DNA of 62,468 nt from Gnetum montanum (GCA_015680685.1 MNCI01011957.1:291413-353880), one strand, 5' to 3'. Shown: positions 33,300 to 44,724, counted from the stretch's first letter. A program made the numbers and translations. The notes: generated by a model not told the origin, from the sequence alone.

Positions 33300-36200
33300 A
33301 CGGGCAAAGGCAAGGAAGTGGAAGGGCAGGGGAGGAAGGGTCCTGACTTGACCTTCGCAGAGGAGAGCGAAGCCATGCTGCAGTGCCTGCCCCGACAAAG
33401 GATTCCGTCATGGCCTGGATCATCACACAGGTAGGCTCTGATCCTATCTTTGTTAGTTATTTTTGCTTGTGCGTGCTTCGTAGCATAGAAAGTCTCGTAG
33501 AGGGTTTCGGCGTATACGCCGAGCGTAAAGTTTAGCGTAGAGACGTCGGCGTATACGCCGAGCGTAAAGTTTAGCGTAGAGCCATCGGTGTATACGCCAA
33601 GCATAAATTCACAGCGTAAAGCTGGGTTAGCGTAGATTGTCATAGTGTAATCACTTTTTTTTGCACAAAGCATAGACGATTGTATCAGCGTATACGCTGA
33701 AGGCTGTACGACGTAAGAAGTTTTCTATGCACGAAGTTCTGTTTTGTCAGCGTAAGCTTTCTGTTTTATCAGCGTAGACGATCTACGCTGTGATGGCATA
33801 TACGCTGAGGGTTTCTACAGTGTATACGCTGAGCGTACACAGTTGTCCTTTCAAGTATGATACAGCGTAGACTTGTTTTTCATGTTTCCGGTGTAAACTG
33901 TTTGTTCAGTGTCTAGCTTAGACTATTTACACTGGCCACTTACACTGAGGGTTTCTTCAGCGTATACGCTGAGTGTAAGAGGTTCAGGCAACAACATAAA
34001 CAGTTGGTTGTCAGCGTATATGCCGAATCAGGCAGCATATACGCCGGGTGTAACAAATTTTGATAGCGTATACGCTAGGTTTAGCAGCGTATGCGCCGAG
34101 CATAAACAGTTAGCAAATTTTTCTAAGTGTTAGTCTACAATGTAAACTTTTGTTTTTCGCGTTGTTCTGATGCATGGTTGATTTATCGTGGCATCCTGAT
34201 TGCTTGCAGGGATAGTAAGCATTTTCTCCTTGTTGTTGAGCTCATTGGGGTGCTAACATGGTTTGGCCCCATTGAGGCTGATGAGCCTACCCTGGATCTA
34301 ACTGTGGACAACAATGGGGTCTGGTTCAGAGAAGGTGCATGTGAATTCTTGGCCTTCATGTTAGACAACTTTGAAGTGGCGATCTGGTTGTAGCTAAGTG
34401 AACTGGTGGTGTGAAGTGTGCTTGAGGCCATGCTACCGAGAGCTACAGAGGGTGTCATGGTCTTCATAGAAGACATTGACGAGGGGCCGTTTATGAACGA
34501 GGATGGTTCTACCTGCGGGCCCAGGTCTACATGTCCATTAGTGCGTGTGTGGGAAAAATTGCCGCGAGGGTTGGACTACCTCAACAACACATTATTCATA
34601 GCTACACATGCGCACACATTATTCCCGAATCCCCCTGGCACCGTGTACCGAGTGGATAGGTAGGACCGTTTAAGTTTATTGTTTCTCTTCGCCATTTGGC
34701 ATTTACTTATATTCTGACCTCCGTTCGTTTGTAGGCCTAAAGTTAACCCGAACGGGATGTGGGTTGAGGACAAAGGACTTGCTCTTGCTCGCACTGCTCT
34801 AGAGGCTTTTATGACGGGTCCCACCCTTTGTGGAACCGTATTGGGTTAAACGAAGGGCGCGATCGTTCATTTTCATAGACAGTTCTCTAGAGCGTTCGCG
34901 ATGTGCAAAGCTCGTGGGTGGCTGCATGAAGACTGGTCAGAAAATGGACCGGTCTTCCCTCGTGACTCTAGTAACACATCCAAGTCCACAATGGGAGGTA
35001 ACTGACAATGTTTTCTGGATGTGCTAACGTATTTGTTCATCTACCGGGGGTTATACTGATATGATGATTTTGAAATGTACTTGCAGTTGATGTACCTCCT
35101 GGCGGGGACCCTATCACAACTGGGCGAACTGAGACAACCCTGTCAATGAAGTTCAAGGAGGTGACTAAGGCTCAAAAATGGTTACACAACCATGCCCCGC
35201 CATCTATTGTTCATTGCTTAGACAATGCCGGCCTTATGGAGCTCTTCACGACCCCGAGTCCTGATGTATCTATAGCAGAAATGATCGGGATCGTGGATTC
35301 GTTTAATGAGTCTGTCTCCTACTACAGCACCCGGATTAAGGGTGTTAAGGTAGTTTTCCATCTATTGCCTGAATTCTTTTCAAACTTATTCAGGGTACCG
35401 GTAGATGGCATAAGTGTAGTTTTAGATAGGGCTCATAAAGAGCTCTAAACGGTGCGTGAATTGGACGACTGGCTGGGCTTGGCCAAGGGTGCCAAGGGAT
35501 TTCCGATGCAGGGGAAAGCAAAGGTCAAGGAGGTAAATGAAATGTATCCCCTGTTTAGGGCACGAGTATTCCCTAAAACCCTTTCCCAGGTATGGAGTCT
35601 TGTGGTTGAGGCTATACGCGTCATGCGAACTATCCTGGAAACTGGCATGCACTATAACTGGGCTGAATTTTTGTTGTCGGGTATGCACAAGGAGATAGTG
35701 CAATTGTGCTCGAATGTCAAGGCGTAATCCCACTTCACCTTTGCCTTCTTCGCTGGTTACCTTCGTCGCTTTGCCGAATTTCTAGTAGTCCGCGTGGACA
35801 ACAAGTTTGTTCTACGGGATCTAGGTCAACTATCCCGCCCATGGATCAACCACTTGTTCGAAACAGCTGAGTCCCAGGATTCACCTGAGGGCATTGATGA
35901 GTCTGTGTCTATTACGATCGGGGGATCGTTGGGTACCTTAATTCATACTTGGGATAGTCTGGGATTAGAGCCAGATGATGTGCCCCTCACTACAAGGAGA
36001 GCTAAGCAGGTTATCAAAGAAACCGTTGGCCAGGCCAAGTCGAAGCTGAAGAGACACGAACGCGCAACTGAGGAAGCTTCTAATGTGAGGGAGCCATGAG
36101 TGAAGCGCATACGATTCAAGATGCCTGGTAAGTAGACTTCACCAGCTTATTGTTTTATTGTTTTTGTTTTGTTCATAATTTTTTCTTCGATCGCTTACAT

Positions 36201-37803
36201 GTCACTGATGTCTTTGGCTTGATTTGAGAAGTGAGGAAGTAGGCGTTAGAAACCATTACTGAGGATGAGGAGACCAATACAGAGTGGAATAATGAGGAGG
36301 AAAATGTGGAGAAGGATCAGGGAGGAGGAACGGAGGAGTTAAAGGAAAACACCATAGAAACTGAGCCGTTGGATGATCAGGGTGGTGTCGACCAGATGTT
36401 TAGCAGTTTTCTCAAGGGAAATCTAGACTTAGGGGATCCCCCAGAAGGTGACAAGGAGTACAGTATGTTTTCTTTTTATTTTACTTTATATTGCTTCGTT
36501 AGTTGTCATTTCTATGGTCTTTTATTTTCATGTTTTCATTTCTTCAAGACGAAGGCAGCGAGGACGGTGCTCTTAAACGTACCCATGAAGACGGTTCCCC
36601 CTAAGAGGATCGCGGAGGTTAGTTCATCCCGCACCCGTGAGCCATTTACTTGGACAGAAATGCCAAGTAAGATGGATTTTGTGGCTGGAATCGCAGAAGA
36701 AGTTGTCGAACAAATTCAGGAGGTCCACCTCGAAATAGGTATAACATTTTTAAATGGTTTTCCGTTTTAGAGTGTCACACCCTATTTCTGTTGTCTTAAC
36801 ATTTGATCTTTTCATATGCATAGGTGCCAAGTTGAGGTGGGATCCCTCTGAGACAATCAGCATAGAGAGTTTACCCTCACTATCCCCAGAGGTGGAGCAG
36901 GTGCCAAGGCCTGTTTATGATGAGGTGACGAAAGGTCTAGTACACAACGCCAAGTCACTATGGACTTGCAGGCATTCCGTCGAACAGTTGTGGCTGCAAA
37001 TCCAAGCAAAAGAAAAGGAAGTCTCTGAGTTGTCAGTTGAACGTGACGATCTTAAGGCTCGATACGAGTTCGTCGTTGCCAAACTAAGCGGTGATCACTC
37101 TTGGCGAACGTCCGAGGTTACGTATACGAGATATTGGAATCTACTAAATCGTCATGCATCACTGACTTGGAGAATGGCAGAGCGTAAAGCCTAAATTGAT
37201 CTCCTGAACCTCAAATGTCAAGATTGGAAAGCCTTCGCTTCCAAGGTTCGTAAGTGGGGTCAGGATGAGAAGAATCACAAACATCACTACAAGAAGTCGT
37301 TAAAAGAATTTTCTGTTGAAAAGCAGCAACTAGAAATGTTTGTGGAGCGTTTGGGTTTGCATTCTGCCTTCGATACTTTTGCCCAAAACATAACTGTCGA
37401 GATGGAGTTGCCTACCAGGGTGATTACGACTACCTCTGGGGAAGTTTCTATGGGTGAATTTCCTCTGAAACGTCCTACCTGGTCGACTGTTGACAAGGGA
37501 AAGGCCTTGGCAGATGTTGACCTAGGCCTTGGTGAGACAGATTGGACTAGTGTCTCGAAAGAGGAAATCCTTCGTTGACTGGAATTTGGCTTGGGGGGAT
37601 CTCCTATGGTAAGCATTTTGTCATTACTAATTTGCTGAATAATGTTTGAAATTTTGACGTTCTCTTATTCTTATATCGGTTGTCTCCTTTTGTATTTTCA
37701 GGATGAAGGTGATGACGATGCCCAAGAAGTTGGCCCCAGTGGAGCGGGGGCCCCTGATGCTGGTGGATCTAAAGGGGACGATCCTCCCATCCCAGATGCT
37801 TAG
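33300..37803 (+). pseudogene. RT4 antisense gene: HAD/FCP1-like, transposon-protein-like, coiled coil; 8 exons
   Basis: Predicted exons with GT-AG borders: 33,300-33,430; 34,210-34,659; 34,735-34,997; 35,087-36,127; 36,232-36,462; 36,549-36,738; 36,824-37,608; 37,702-37,803 (stop TAG). About 1,060 codons. Exon 2 is FCP1/NIF-like (FREGACEFLAFMLDNFEVAI, then VWEKLPRGLDYLNNTLFIA, NPPGT) but DxD reads E-L-I and the later D-D is lost. Exon 4 holds a domain with LFRARVFPKTLSQ and HYNWAEFLLSGMHKE, resembling putative plant transposon proteins. Exons 5-6 are acidic; exon 7 is a long charged coiled coil. Stops at 34,391, 34,412, 34,847, 35,446, 35,725, 36,097 and others, plus a frame change in exon 6, show decay. 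The likely start has become ACG. It lies on the strand opposite to RT4 gag and pol. Confidence 0.8.
33480..34110. repeat. GCGTATACGC palindrome array in intron 1 of the RT4 antisense gene
   Basis: Exact GCGTATACGC copies flanked by matching bases, so that the palindromes extend: GGCGTATACGCC (near 33,510 and 33,549), CAGCGTATACGCTG (near 33,687), TAGCGTATACGCTA (near 34,064). Many single-step variants and GCGTAAA motifs lie between. The whole stretch falls inside intron 1. Confidence 0.85.
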
Positions 37804-38080
37804 TTTTTAGTTTTGTTTTTGGAACTATGCTGACTCAAATTGATACGGGAATTGTAAATTGAAAATTTTGAGATGGACAGAAATAGTTTATACTTATAAT
37901 TGTATAGCATTGCATGTATAAAACTTTTTTGTTGATTTTGAGTTTGATTGCAAACGTGTCTCGGTAACATAAAATGTTTTGGTTGTTTTCTCTTTTTTCT
38001 TGAGAGTAATGCATGGATGTAATGATAAATCGGAGTGTAATGATAAACAAAAGAGGAAAACAAAATGTAAGTGTGTGATC

Positions 38081-38402
38081 TAGTTTAAGGCCATTTCGGG
38101 CCCCAATCGCGTAGTTTAAGGCGATTTCGGGCCCCAGTCGCGGAGTTTAAGGTGACTTCGGGCCCCAGTCGTGTAGTTTAAGGCCATTTCGGGCCCCAGT
38201 TGTAAAAAAGTAACATTTCGGATAATGTGGGTGGGTTTCTCGGTTGACCGAATATTTCTGATCGTGGCTAGTTTTATGTCATTACGGACATGATAGTTTA
38301 ACGTCATTTCAGACATGGAGTGTAGTTTAATGTTTTTTTCTGATTTGTTGTAGTTTAATGTCATTTCGGATGAGTTGTAGTTTAACGTCGTTTCGGATGT
38401 TT
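38081..38402 (-). repeat. Hairpin-unit array, between the antisense gene 3' end and RT4 protease
   Basis: Nine units. Four with plus-strand form AGTTTAAGG then GGCC-ATTTCG-GGCC-type stems; five shorter ones such as ATGTC-ATTACG-GACAT, a five-pair stem. It starts about 280 bp after the stop of the antisense gene, so arrays bracket that gene on both sides. The 277 bases between hold no gene. Confidence 0.82.
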
Positions 38403-38411
38403 TGAGATGGT

Positions 38412-39575
38412 ATTATTTTAGGAATTTTTTGATTTTTTTCTTTTTAATGTTAGGCAATGTGTCAACGAGTATGATTTTGTATTCAGCGTCCCCTTCACTG
38501 ATCACGTTGAATGGTAATTCAGCCCAAGGGACGTCTGATGGAATGGCTGCTGCGTCAGTGTTTTGAGATGTTCTGTGTTAGTTTCTAATTGAGAAGGAGT
38601 ATGTATAATGTCCGGTGCAGGTGTTTCTGTTTTAGGTGGATTTGGATTACTACCTACCGGTTGTTGTTCGTTTATGTCGTTTCGGCTAGGCTTTTCAAGT
38701 TCAACCTCTAAGCCTTGGTCCATGTCCATGTGTGATGAAACTATAGGTGTAGCCGCTTCCCCGTGTATGATGATTTCACCGCCTTCGTAAGGTAGGTGAA
38801 TTTCTTGATGTATAGGGGATGAGACCGCTTTCAGTTGGGCCAACCAGGGTCTTCCTAATATGAGGTTGAATCCTGACATTTCATCAACCACCACGAAGTC
38901 TTCAGATGTGGGAAACTGATCCCTCGCTATGAAGTCTAAGGTTACTATGCCTTTGACCATCACGCATGACCCACTGAACGATTTTAAACATGTAGTTGCA
39001 GTCGGTTTGATTAACTCCGTCAGCCCTAGTTGTTCAACAATGGGGTATGGTACCACGTTCGTAGTAGGTACATCGTCTACGTGGACCCTATGTATCTTGA
39101 ACTAATTTATGCGTATCGTTATGAACATGGGGGCTGTTGTTACCTCCCCTATTTTCTTATACACTTTAATGTTATCGTTGTGGAAGCTTAGTGGTTTGGA
39201 CGTTGACCCTTGGGGCGGGTACATTACCGCATGAATGGATGGTTCGTTTGGGGGCAAGTTCTCGCTTACTGGGATGGACGTTAGCATGCGTACCAAAGCT
39301 TCACAATGTGTTTGGGATGTAAGAACCAAATCATACAAGCTTAGTGAAGTGTTCTTTTGCTTGAGTGCTTGTGTGACTTGTGTTAAAGCCGTTGCCAAGT
39401 CTCTACTTTTGGGGGCGTTTGCATCAACGGTGACTGGGTCCATTGGCCCCAACAGTTTTATTTCATGCTTTGTTGGTCCGTCGTTTTTGCTCAGAGCCAT
39501 TTTTTTAGACGTGTCATGTTTTTTGGATGGTTCACCCTCGTTGCCTGTGTTTGGTTGACTATTAGGTGGCATCAT
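38412..39575 (-). pseudogene. RT4 aspartic protease and flanks
   Basis: The minus-strand frame starts with a segment also found in RT5 (MDPVTVDANAPKSRDLATAL, QALKQKNTSLSLYDLVLTSQ). The protease domain has HRVHVDD, VPYPIVEQLGL, FVVVDEMSGFNLILGRPWLA and SSPIHQEIHLPY. The active site reads D-D-V-P-T instead of the D-D-G-A-A kept in RT5, so the enzyme is dead. One TAA lies at 39,102, and a frameshift near 38,560 precedes a C-terminal VPWAELPFNV segment that matches WANLPFQ in RT5. Confidence 0.8.
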
Positions 39576-39599
39576 GGGGGCGTTAAGTGGAGTGGGTTT

Positions 39600-42510
39600 A
39601 GATGGACCTACAACTAACCGTCAAGCGTTCACGCGTAAGCTTATCTGCTAAGCATTCTCATGTGTTGCATGGGGGTGGAGCTGATCTTGAAGCTTCGGGT
39701 TGCCTTGGGATTCGTACCACATATGGAGCCCGACGGGGTTGCGGTTGGATAGTCGGATGTGGTTGGGCGGAAGATTCTCTGGACACCCTAATGACGTAAG
39801 GACTAGGTTTACCTTGCGTATGTGAGGTGGAGGCTTGGTAAACATTAGGACTTGCGGATGTGCTAACAACATATGGGGTTTTTCTAGGCAGAGGTCTGAC
39901 CTCCGCTGTTGCAACTACGGGCGGCACTCGGACTACGAAAGGGGCAGGTTGAATGGAGGGGTTGATAGATTCGAGGTAGAGACAACGGGAGGTACACGCA
40001 CTACATATGATTTTTGTAGGGCGGATGATGGTTGAGGCATGGATGCGGATGGAGTGGGAGGAACATGGACTACGAACGGCTTGTTAGGTGTTTGTTGTTT
40101 ATATTCAGGGTAGATGGTGTTAATGTTGGGTGTCTCGGGTTCATCATCAAAGCAGATTGTGTTGATAACCTACGGTGCCTCTTTGGTGTTCACAGGGTCT
40201 TTATACACCCCCATAGCCTGGTTCTGTGGTTGGACCGGGTTAGCCTCATCAAAGGTGATTTGGCCTTCGTCGATCATTCGCTGTATGTCCTGCTTCAGGG
40301 TGAAACAGTAATCCGTGCCATGCCTGTTGCATTGGTGATAGTCGCAGAAGCGATCCATTCTAAAACCTTTGGGCACTGGAGGCTCATCCGGCGTTGCTAG
40401 GCTTGGGTTCTGGACGAGTTGATAGAACCGATCATGTCTCTGGATGGCCGCGGGGGATAACTATTTATGTTTCATTAATCCAGCTTTCAGTAGTTGATCG
40501 AATAGCTGGGATGGCTTCATAGGCAACGACGTATATTGAGAAGGTTCTTTCCTCTCAAAATTTCTTGTATGATTGGTGTTGGGTTCTGCGATGATGATGA
40601 TTCTGGTGCAGTTGCGGGAGTAGGTCTAGTATAGTTAGTAGGAGCTACTGGCAGTTTGTTTTGTTGTTGCATTTCCGCTATTGCCGCTATGGTTGCTTTA
40701 GCCTTCTCTTTATCCTTTTTACTATGTTGATTTTTGAAGGCTAAGTATGCAGGGTCATGGCTATTTTGAGCCGCCTCTTCTATATTTTTGATTTGTACAA
40801 AGGCTTGGTTCAGGTTACGCGCATTAAGATAGTACAATTTGGATTTGAAGAAGTCATTAATGGCCCCCTTTAGAATTGTGAGCAGATATGTCTGGGGGAT
40901 CAGCTCATGTAGCTCATTGAGAGCGGCACTCCACCTCTGAATGAATTTTTGTACAGGTTCAAGCGGTGCTTGTTTAACTTGTATAAGGTTGTCCAATGTC
41001 GCCTCAGGTTTCCAGTTATATTTGAACCTGGTCAAGAACTGATGTAACAACTCTTACAAGGAAAATATAGAATTCCTCGGCAAGGCCCGGTACCAATTGA
41101 GTGTTCTCCCTGCGAGAGACATAGGGAACACTCGCAAAATGGCATGGGGCCATGCCTGGAGCAATGCGCGTTCTGGCCTAAACATTATTAAGTGAGCGTT
41201 GAGGTTCGTTTCCCCGTTATATTTAGTTAGTGTTGGCAACGATATGCCTTTGGGCAAGGTTAGAGGCGGGACGGAAGGGCTGATGGGGTCACTGTGGTAG
41301 AAGTCCACTACCTTCAGCTCTCCGTCGGTAGCCATTTTGTGGTGCTTGACCTCGTCAGTTAGTTCTTGCATTAATTTTTTGGCATCTACCCAATCTTGGG
41401 CACTAGGTGACATGGCAGCTTGAGGTTGTGGTACATTGTACAGGTTGGACTGTTGGATGGTAGGTTGAAAGGCTGAAAGCTGTGCGGTCAGCGGTTGTGC
41501 TTGTGGCACGTTTATAGTGGGTGGCACTAAGGATGGCACATTGTAAACGAGGGGTTGTTGTTGCGGCGATTGTAGCTATACTTGGGGAATGTTGGCTGGT
41601 GGAATCGTGTGAGGTGGCACATTGTGGTGAGAGGGTTGATGTGCTAGCACACCCATCGCTGCCCATTACCCAGCCACATTTTGTGGAGGAACCCCCTGTT
41701 CGGTTATAGCGGTCGAGGGGACTCTGTGCGTTTGGATGTGGGGGATATAGTGGGTGGACGTGGATGCTAGTATCACATGTGACATCCCTATCACTTGAGG
41801 TGAAGAGGTTTCTCCCATGTTATTGTGGGGGTGGTGCTTGCGAGGATGGGCTTGCTGCTGCAGCGGGGATGATAGCGAGAGGGAGTGTGCTGAATTACGG
41901 GTCAGTTACCAAAGGAACATAAACCAGTGCGGATGTTTCTGGTGGAGGTGCTTACGCCTGGATGAACCTGAGGGGTTGAGGGACATGGCTTCTCCTATGC
42001 TCGGGTGGAACATGGGGTTGATGTGTGTTTGTGGGCTGAGGATGTGATAGGAGTCTTCGTGTTCGGATTGGGCAGCGAACTTGTCCTCCTCTTCCGGTTG
42101 GAGATCTACTGCAGGCTGATCCAATGACTGGCTCCTTTGCAGGAGGAGTCGTGTGATGAGCTATGAGTACTGCTTTGGGACAGGGATTATGTCACACGGA
42201 GAAGGGATGAACTCGCATCCCCCCTGTAGAAGAGTTTGTACTACCTCTTTACCTCTATTTCGGCTCGATCTACGGCCAGACCAGCTTGTATCTTCACACA
42301 TATGAAGTTATACTGGTCCTGGGTTATAATGTTAGAGGTTGGGTTTCTCCCTTACAACCTTAGGGACCGGCGGGGCCCCGCTGTGGGTTGTACTGTCGAC
42401 TGTGGAATGACGGGCTATTGGGCAGCCATGGTGCCTACCATGTCGGTGACTTGAGCGGTTGTAGCAGTGGTGTTTGCGGGGTTCATGATGACCTGTTGAG
42501 GGTATGACAT
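39600..42510 (-). pseudogene. RT4 gag
   Basis: It begins at ATG 42,510 (MSYPQQVIMNPAN). Parts on the minus strand: GPRRSLRL near the N-terminus, matched by GPSRRSLRLQ in RT5; a P/Q-rich linker; the gag core with LTKYNGETN, PMSLAGRTLNWYRALPRNSI, FLTRFKYNWKPEATLDNLIQ and PVQKFIQRWSAALNE; then the zinc-finger-like FCDYHQCNRHGTDYC typical of Tat gag; then a P/V-rich tail of repeated PYVVR(I/V)P units. Three reading frames are needed and there are several stops, so it is non-functional. Confidence 0.85.
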
Positions 42511-42539
42511 AGTATAGAGATGTGAAATTAGTGTACTTA

Positions 42540-43253
42540 GTACAGCATAAACTTACGTGGTAACGTGCAGCGTATACGCTTCAACGTCCAGTGTATAACG
42601 ACAGCGTAGACAGCGTATAGTGATGGAGCGTATAGGGTCAGCGTAGACAAGTCTACAGTGTAAGGAGTGCAGCGTATACAGTGTCAATGTGCAGCATAAA
42701 TAGGTTTTACAACGTACAAAGTGGTATAAATGAATAATAGCATAAACGAGGTTGCAGCGTAAAGAGAGTAGCGTAAATAGAATCTCAGAGAAAGTCAGTG
42801 TGCAGCGTAGACAAAATCTACGGCGTAAAAAGCGTAGCGTAAATGGACGGTAGCGTAGACAAATCTATAGCGTAAAAATATAGAGCGTAAACTTTAGCAG
42901 CCTTGTGTATGGCGTAATGAAAATCTGTAGCATAATGCGTGTAGCGTATACTCAGTAGCGTAGATGCTGGGGATCTTACAGAACCCTTGTGTGGCAAACA
43001 ACGTAAATGCTAAGAGACTTATGGATGGAAGGGTTTGAACTGAACAATGTAGGCGCTCAGCAGCGTAAACGCTGGATAGTTTGCAGACTGGGTTTTAAAC
43101 TGAGTAGCGTAAACGCTAGATAGTTTGCAGACTGGGTTTTAAACTGAGCAGCGTAAACATTGGGAGGGTTTCAGAAGGAATCGGTGTATGGTTGGCGACG
43201 TAAATACTCAATAGTGTAAACGCCGGGAAGCTTACAGGTAAGGTTTTAGGCAG
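42540..43253 (-). repeat. RT4 leader with GCGTA repeats and a 44-bp tandem repeat
   Basis: About 700 bp between primer site and gag, full of GCGTAAA, GCGTATA and GCGTAGAC motifs. A 44-bp unit starting GCGTAAACGCT is repeated about 2.3 times at 43,063, 43,107 and 43,151. No coding frame. The equivalent leader of RT5 is only about 220 bp and lacks these repeats. Confidence 0.8.
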
Positions 43254-43272
43254 GGCCCTCCTTCTAGCGCCA
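43254..43272 (-). other. RT4 primer-binding site
   Basis: The minus strand reads TGGCGCTAGAAGGAGGGCC, five bases after the 5' LTR and identical to RT5. It has the expected TGG start, but I cannot match it with confidence to a common plant primer tRNA. Confidence 0.75.
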
Positions 43273-43277
43273 ATTTC

Positions 43278-44500
43278 TGTACCGTCCGAAATCGTCGATC
43301 TTCGGCTGGAAGGAAACAGAGACCGTGGGATCGCAGGACACACACAGAAGATCCTACCTTCACCTGAGGGCGAGCTGGAATGAACGAAGGTAGAGTACCT
43401 TGGCTGGTCTGCACACGGATCGGACAAGGATTTCCCCGAACGTACACCGAAGTGCTATACGTTGGGTTATACGTAAACGGCGTAGCGGGCGTAAANNNNN
43501 NNNNNNNNNNNNNNNNNNNNNNNNNNNNNNNNNNNNNNNNNNNNNNNNNNNNNNNNNNNNNNNNNNNNNNNNNNNNNNNNNNNNNNNNNNNNNNNNNNNN
43601 NNNNNNNNNNNNNNNNNNNNNNNNNNNNNNNNNNNNNNNNNNNNNNNNNNNNNNNNNNNNNNNNNNNNNNNNNNNNNNNNNNNNNNNNNNNNNNNNNNNN
43701 NNNNNNNNNNNNNNNNNNNNNNNNNNNNNNNNNNNNNNNNNNNNNNNNNNNNNNNNNNNNNNNNNNNNNNNNNNNNNNNNNNNNNNNNNNNNNNNNNNNN
43801 NNNNNNNNNNNNNNNNNNNNNNNNNNNNNNNNNNNNNNNNNNNNNNNNNNNNNNNNNNNNNNNNNNNNNNNNNNNNNNNNNNNNNNNNNNNNNNNNNNNN
43901 NNNNNNNNNNNNNNNNNNNNNNNNNNNNNNNNNNNNNNNNNNNNNNNNNNNNNNNNNNNNNNNNNNNNNNNNNNNNNNNNNNNNNNNNNNNNNNNNNNNN
44001 NNNNNNNNNNNNNNNNNNNNNNNNNNNNNNNNNNNNNNNNNNNNNNNNNNNNNNNNNNNNNNNNNNNNNNNNNNNNNNNNNNNNNNNNNNNNNNNNNNNN
44101 NNNNNNNNNNNNNNNNNNNNNNNNNNNNNNNNNNNNNNNNNNNNNNNNNNNNNNNNNNNNNNNNNNNNNNNNNNNNNNNNNNNNNNNNNNNNNNNNNNNN
44201 NNNNNNNNNNNNNNNNNNNNNNNNNNNNNNNNNNNNNNNNNNNNNNNNNNNNNNNNNNNNNNNNNNNNNNNNNNNNNNGGGCGTATACGCTGTGAACTTG
44301 AGCGGATACGCCCAGCGTATACGCTGAGAATTTGAGTGTATACGCTGGGAATGTACACTTGGGCATATATGCTGAGACTGCATACTTAGTGAAAATTAAG
44401 CATTTGGTCTCCGAAGTTGCCATGTTTAGTATCCAATGTGGCTGTGGTCGTCTGTGGGTCGCAAGGACCTGTTTCTTGTTCGAAATTTTGTGGTGTTTCA
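43278..44500 (-). repeat. RT4 5' LTR (with assembly gap)
   Basis: Both ends match 26,174-27,427; the middle (43,496-44,278) is N. The retained part at 44,279-44,380 shows the GCGTATACGC motifs again. Confidence 0.9.
43496..44278. other. Assembly gap (783 N)
   Basis: Run of N inside the RT4 5' LTR; it falls in the palindrome-rich part, which probably defeated assembly. Long frames drawn across it are artefacts. Confidence 0.99.
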
Positions 44501-44505
44501 CCAGA

Positions 44506-44724
44506 CAGTTTACCAGTTATCACAGACGGAAGGCAGCGAAAATCTATGAAGCAAGGATTAAATCATATAATCATCAAGACCTGCAGGGCATTTTCGAGAG
44601 GCAGAGATTACAACAGTTGCAGATCCTTACGGAACACACGGCGACGTTTCCTAACGCGGTGGCTGAGTCTTCTTCTGTGATGGCAGTTGCTAGTAATGAT
44701 TTTTGGCCGAAGAAGATATTTTGA
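44506..44724 (+). pseudogene. Unidentified coding-like stretch, 3' part, split by RT4
   Basis: Continues the frame of 25,424-26,173 once RT4 and one CCAGA copy are removed. It is open for about 72 codons with RRKAAKIYEARIKSY, LQGIFERQRLQQLQILTEHT and a stop TGA after FWPKKIF. The basic, Q/R-rich composition suggests a helical protein. No family recognised. Confidence 0.4.

Larger units (their letters stand above)
26174..44500 (-). mobile_element. RT4: complete Tat-like Ty3/gypsy element carrying an antisense gene
   Basis: RT4 is 18.3 kb including two gaps. LTRs: 43,278-44,500 (5') and 26,174-27,427 (3'). Perfect 5-bp duplications CCAGA lie at 26,169-26,173 and 44,501-44,505. Order on the minus strand: LTR, primer site, repeat-rich leader, gag, protease, hairpin array, antisense gene (plus strand), hairpin array, RT, RNase H, second RNase H, integrase, hairpin array, polypurine tract, LTR. 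The second RNase H marks the Tat (Ogre/Retand) clade. Over 218 aligned LTR bases I count 21 differences, 18 of them transitions. Stops and frameshifts in gag and pol make it non-functional now. Confidence 0.93.

Noticed and set aside
33257-33673. 138-codon minus-strand frame
   Set aside because: It overlaps exon 1 and the palindromic part of intron 1 of the antisense gene and reads as repeated GVYAD peptides; an artefact of the GCGTATACGC words.
43232-44501. Long frames of 310-380 codons on both strands
   Set aside because: Most of each frame is the 783-base run of N, and the real parts are LTR sequence.
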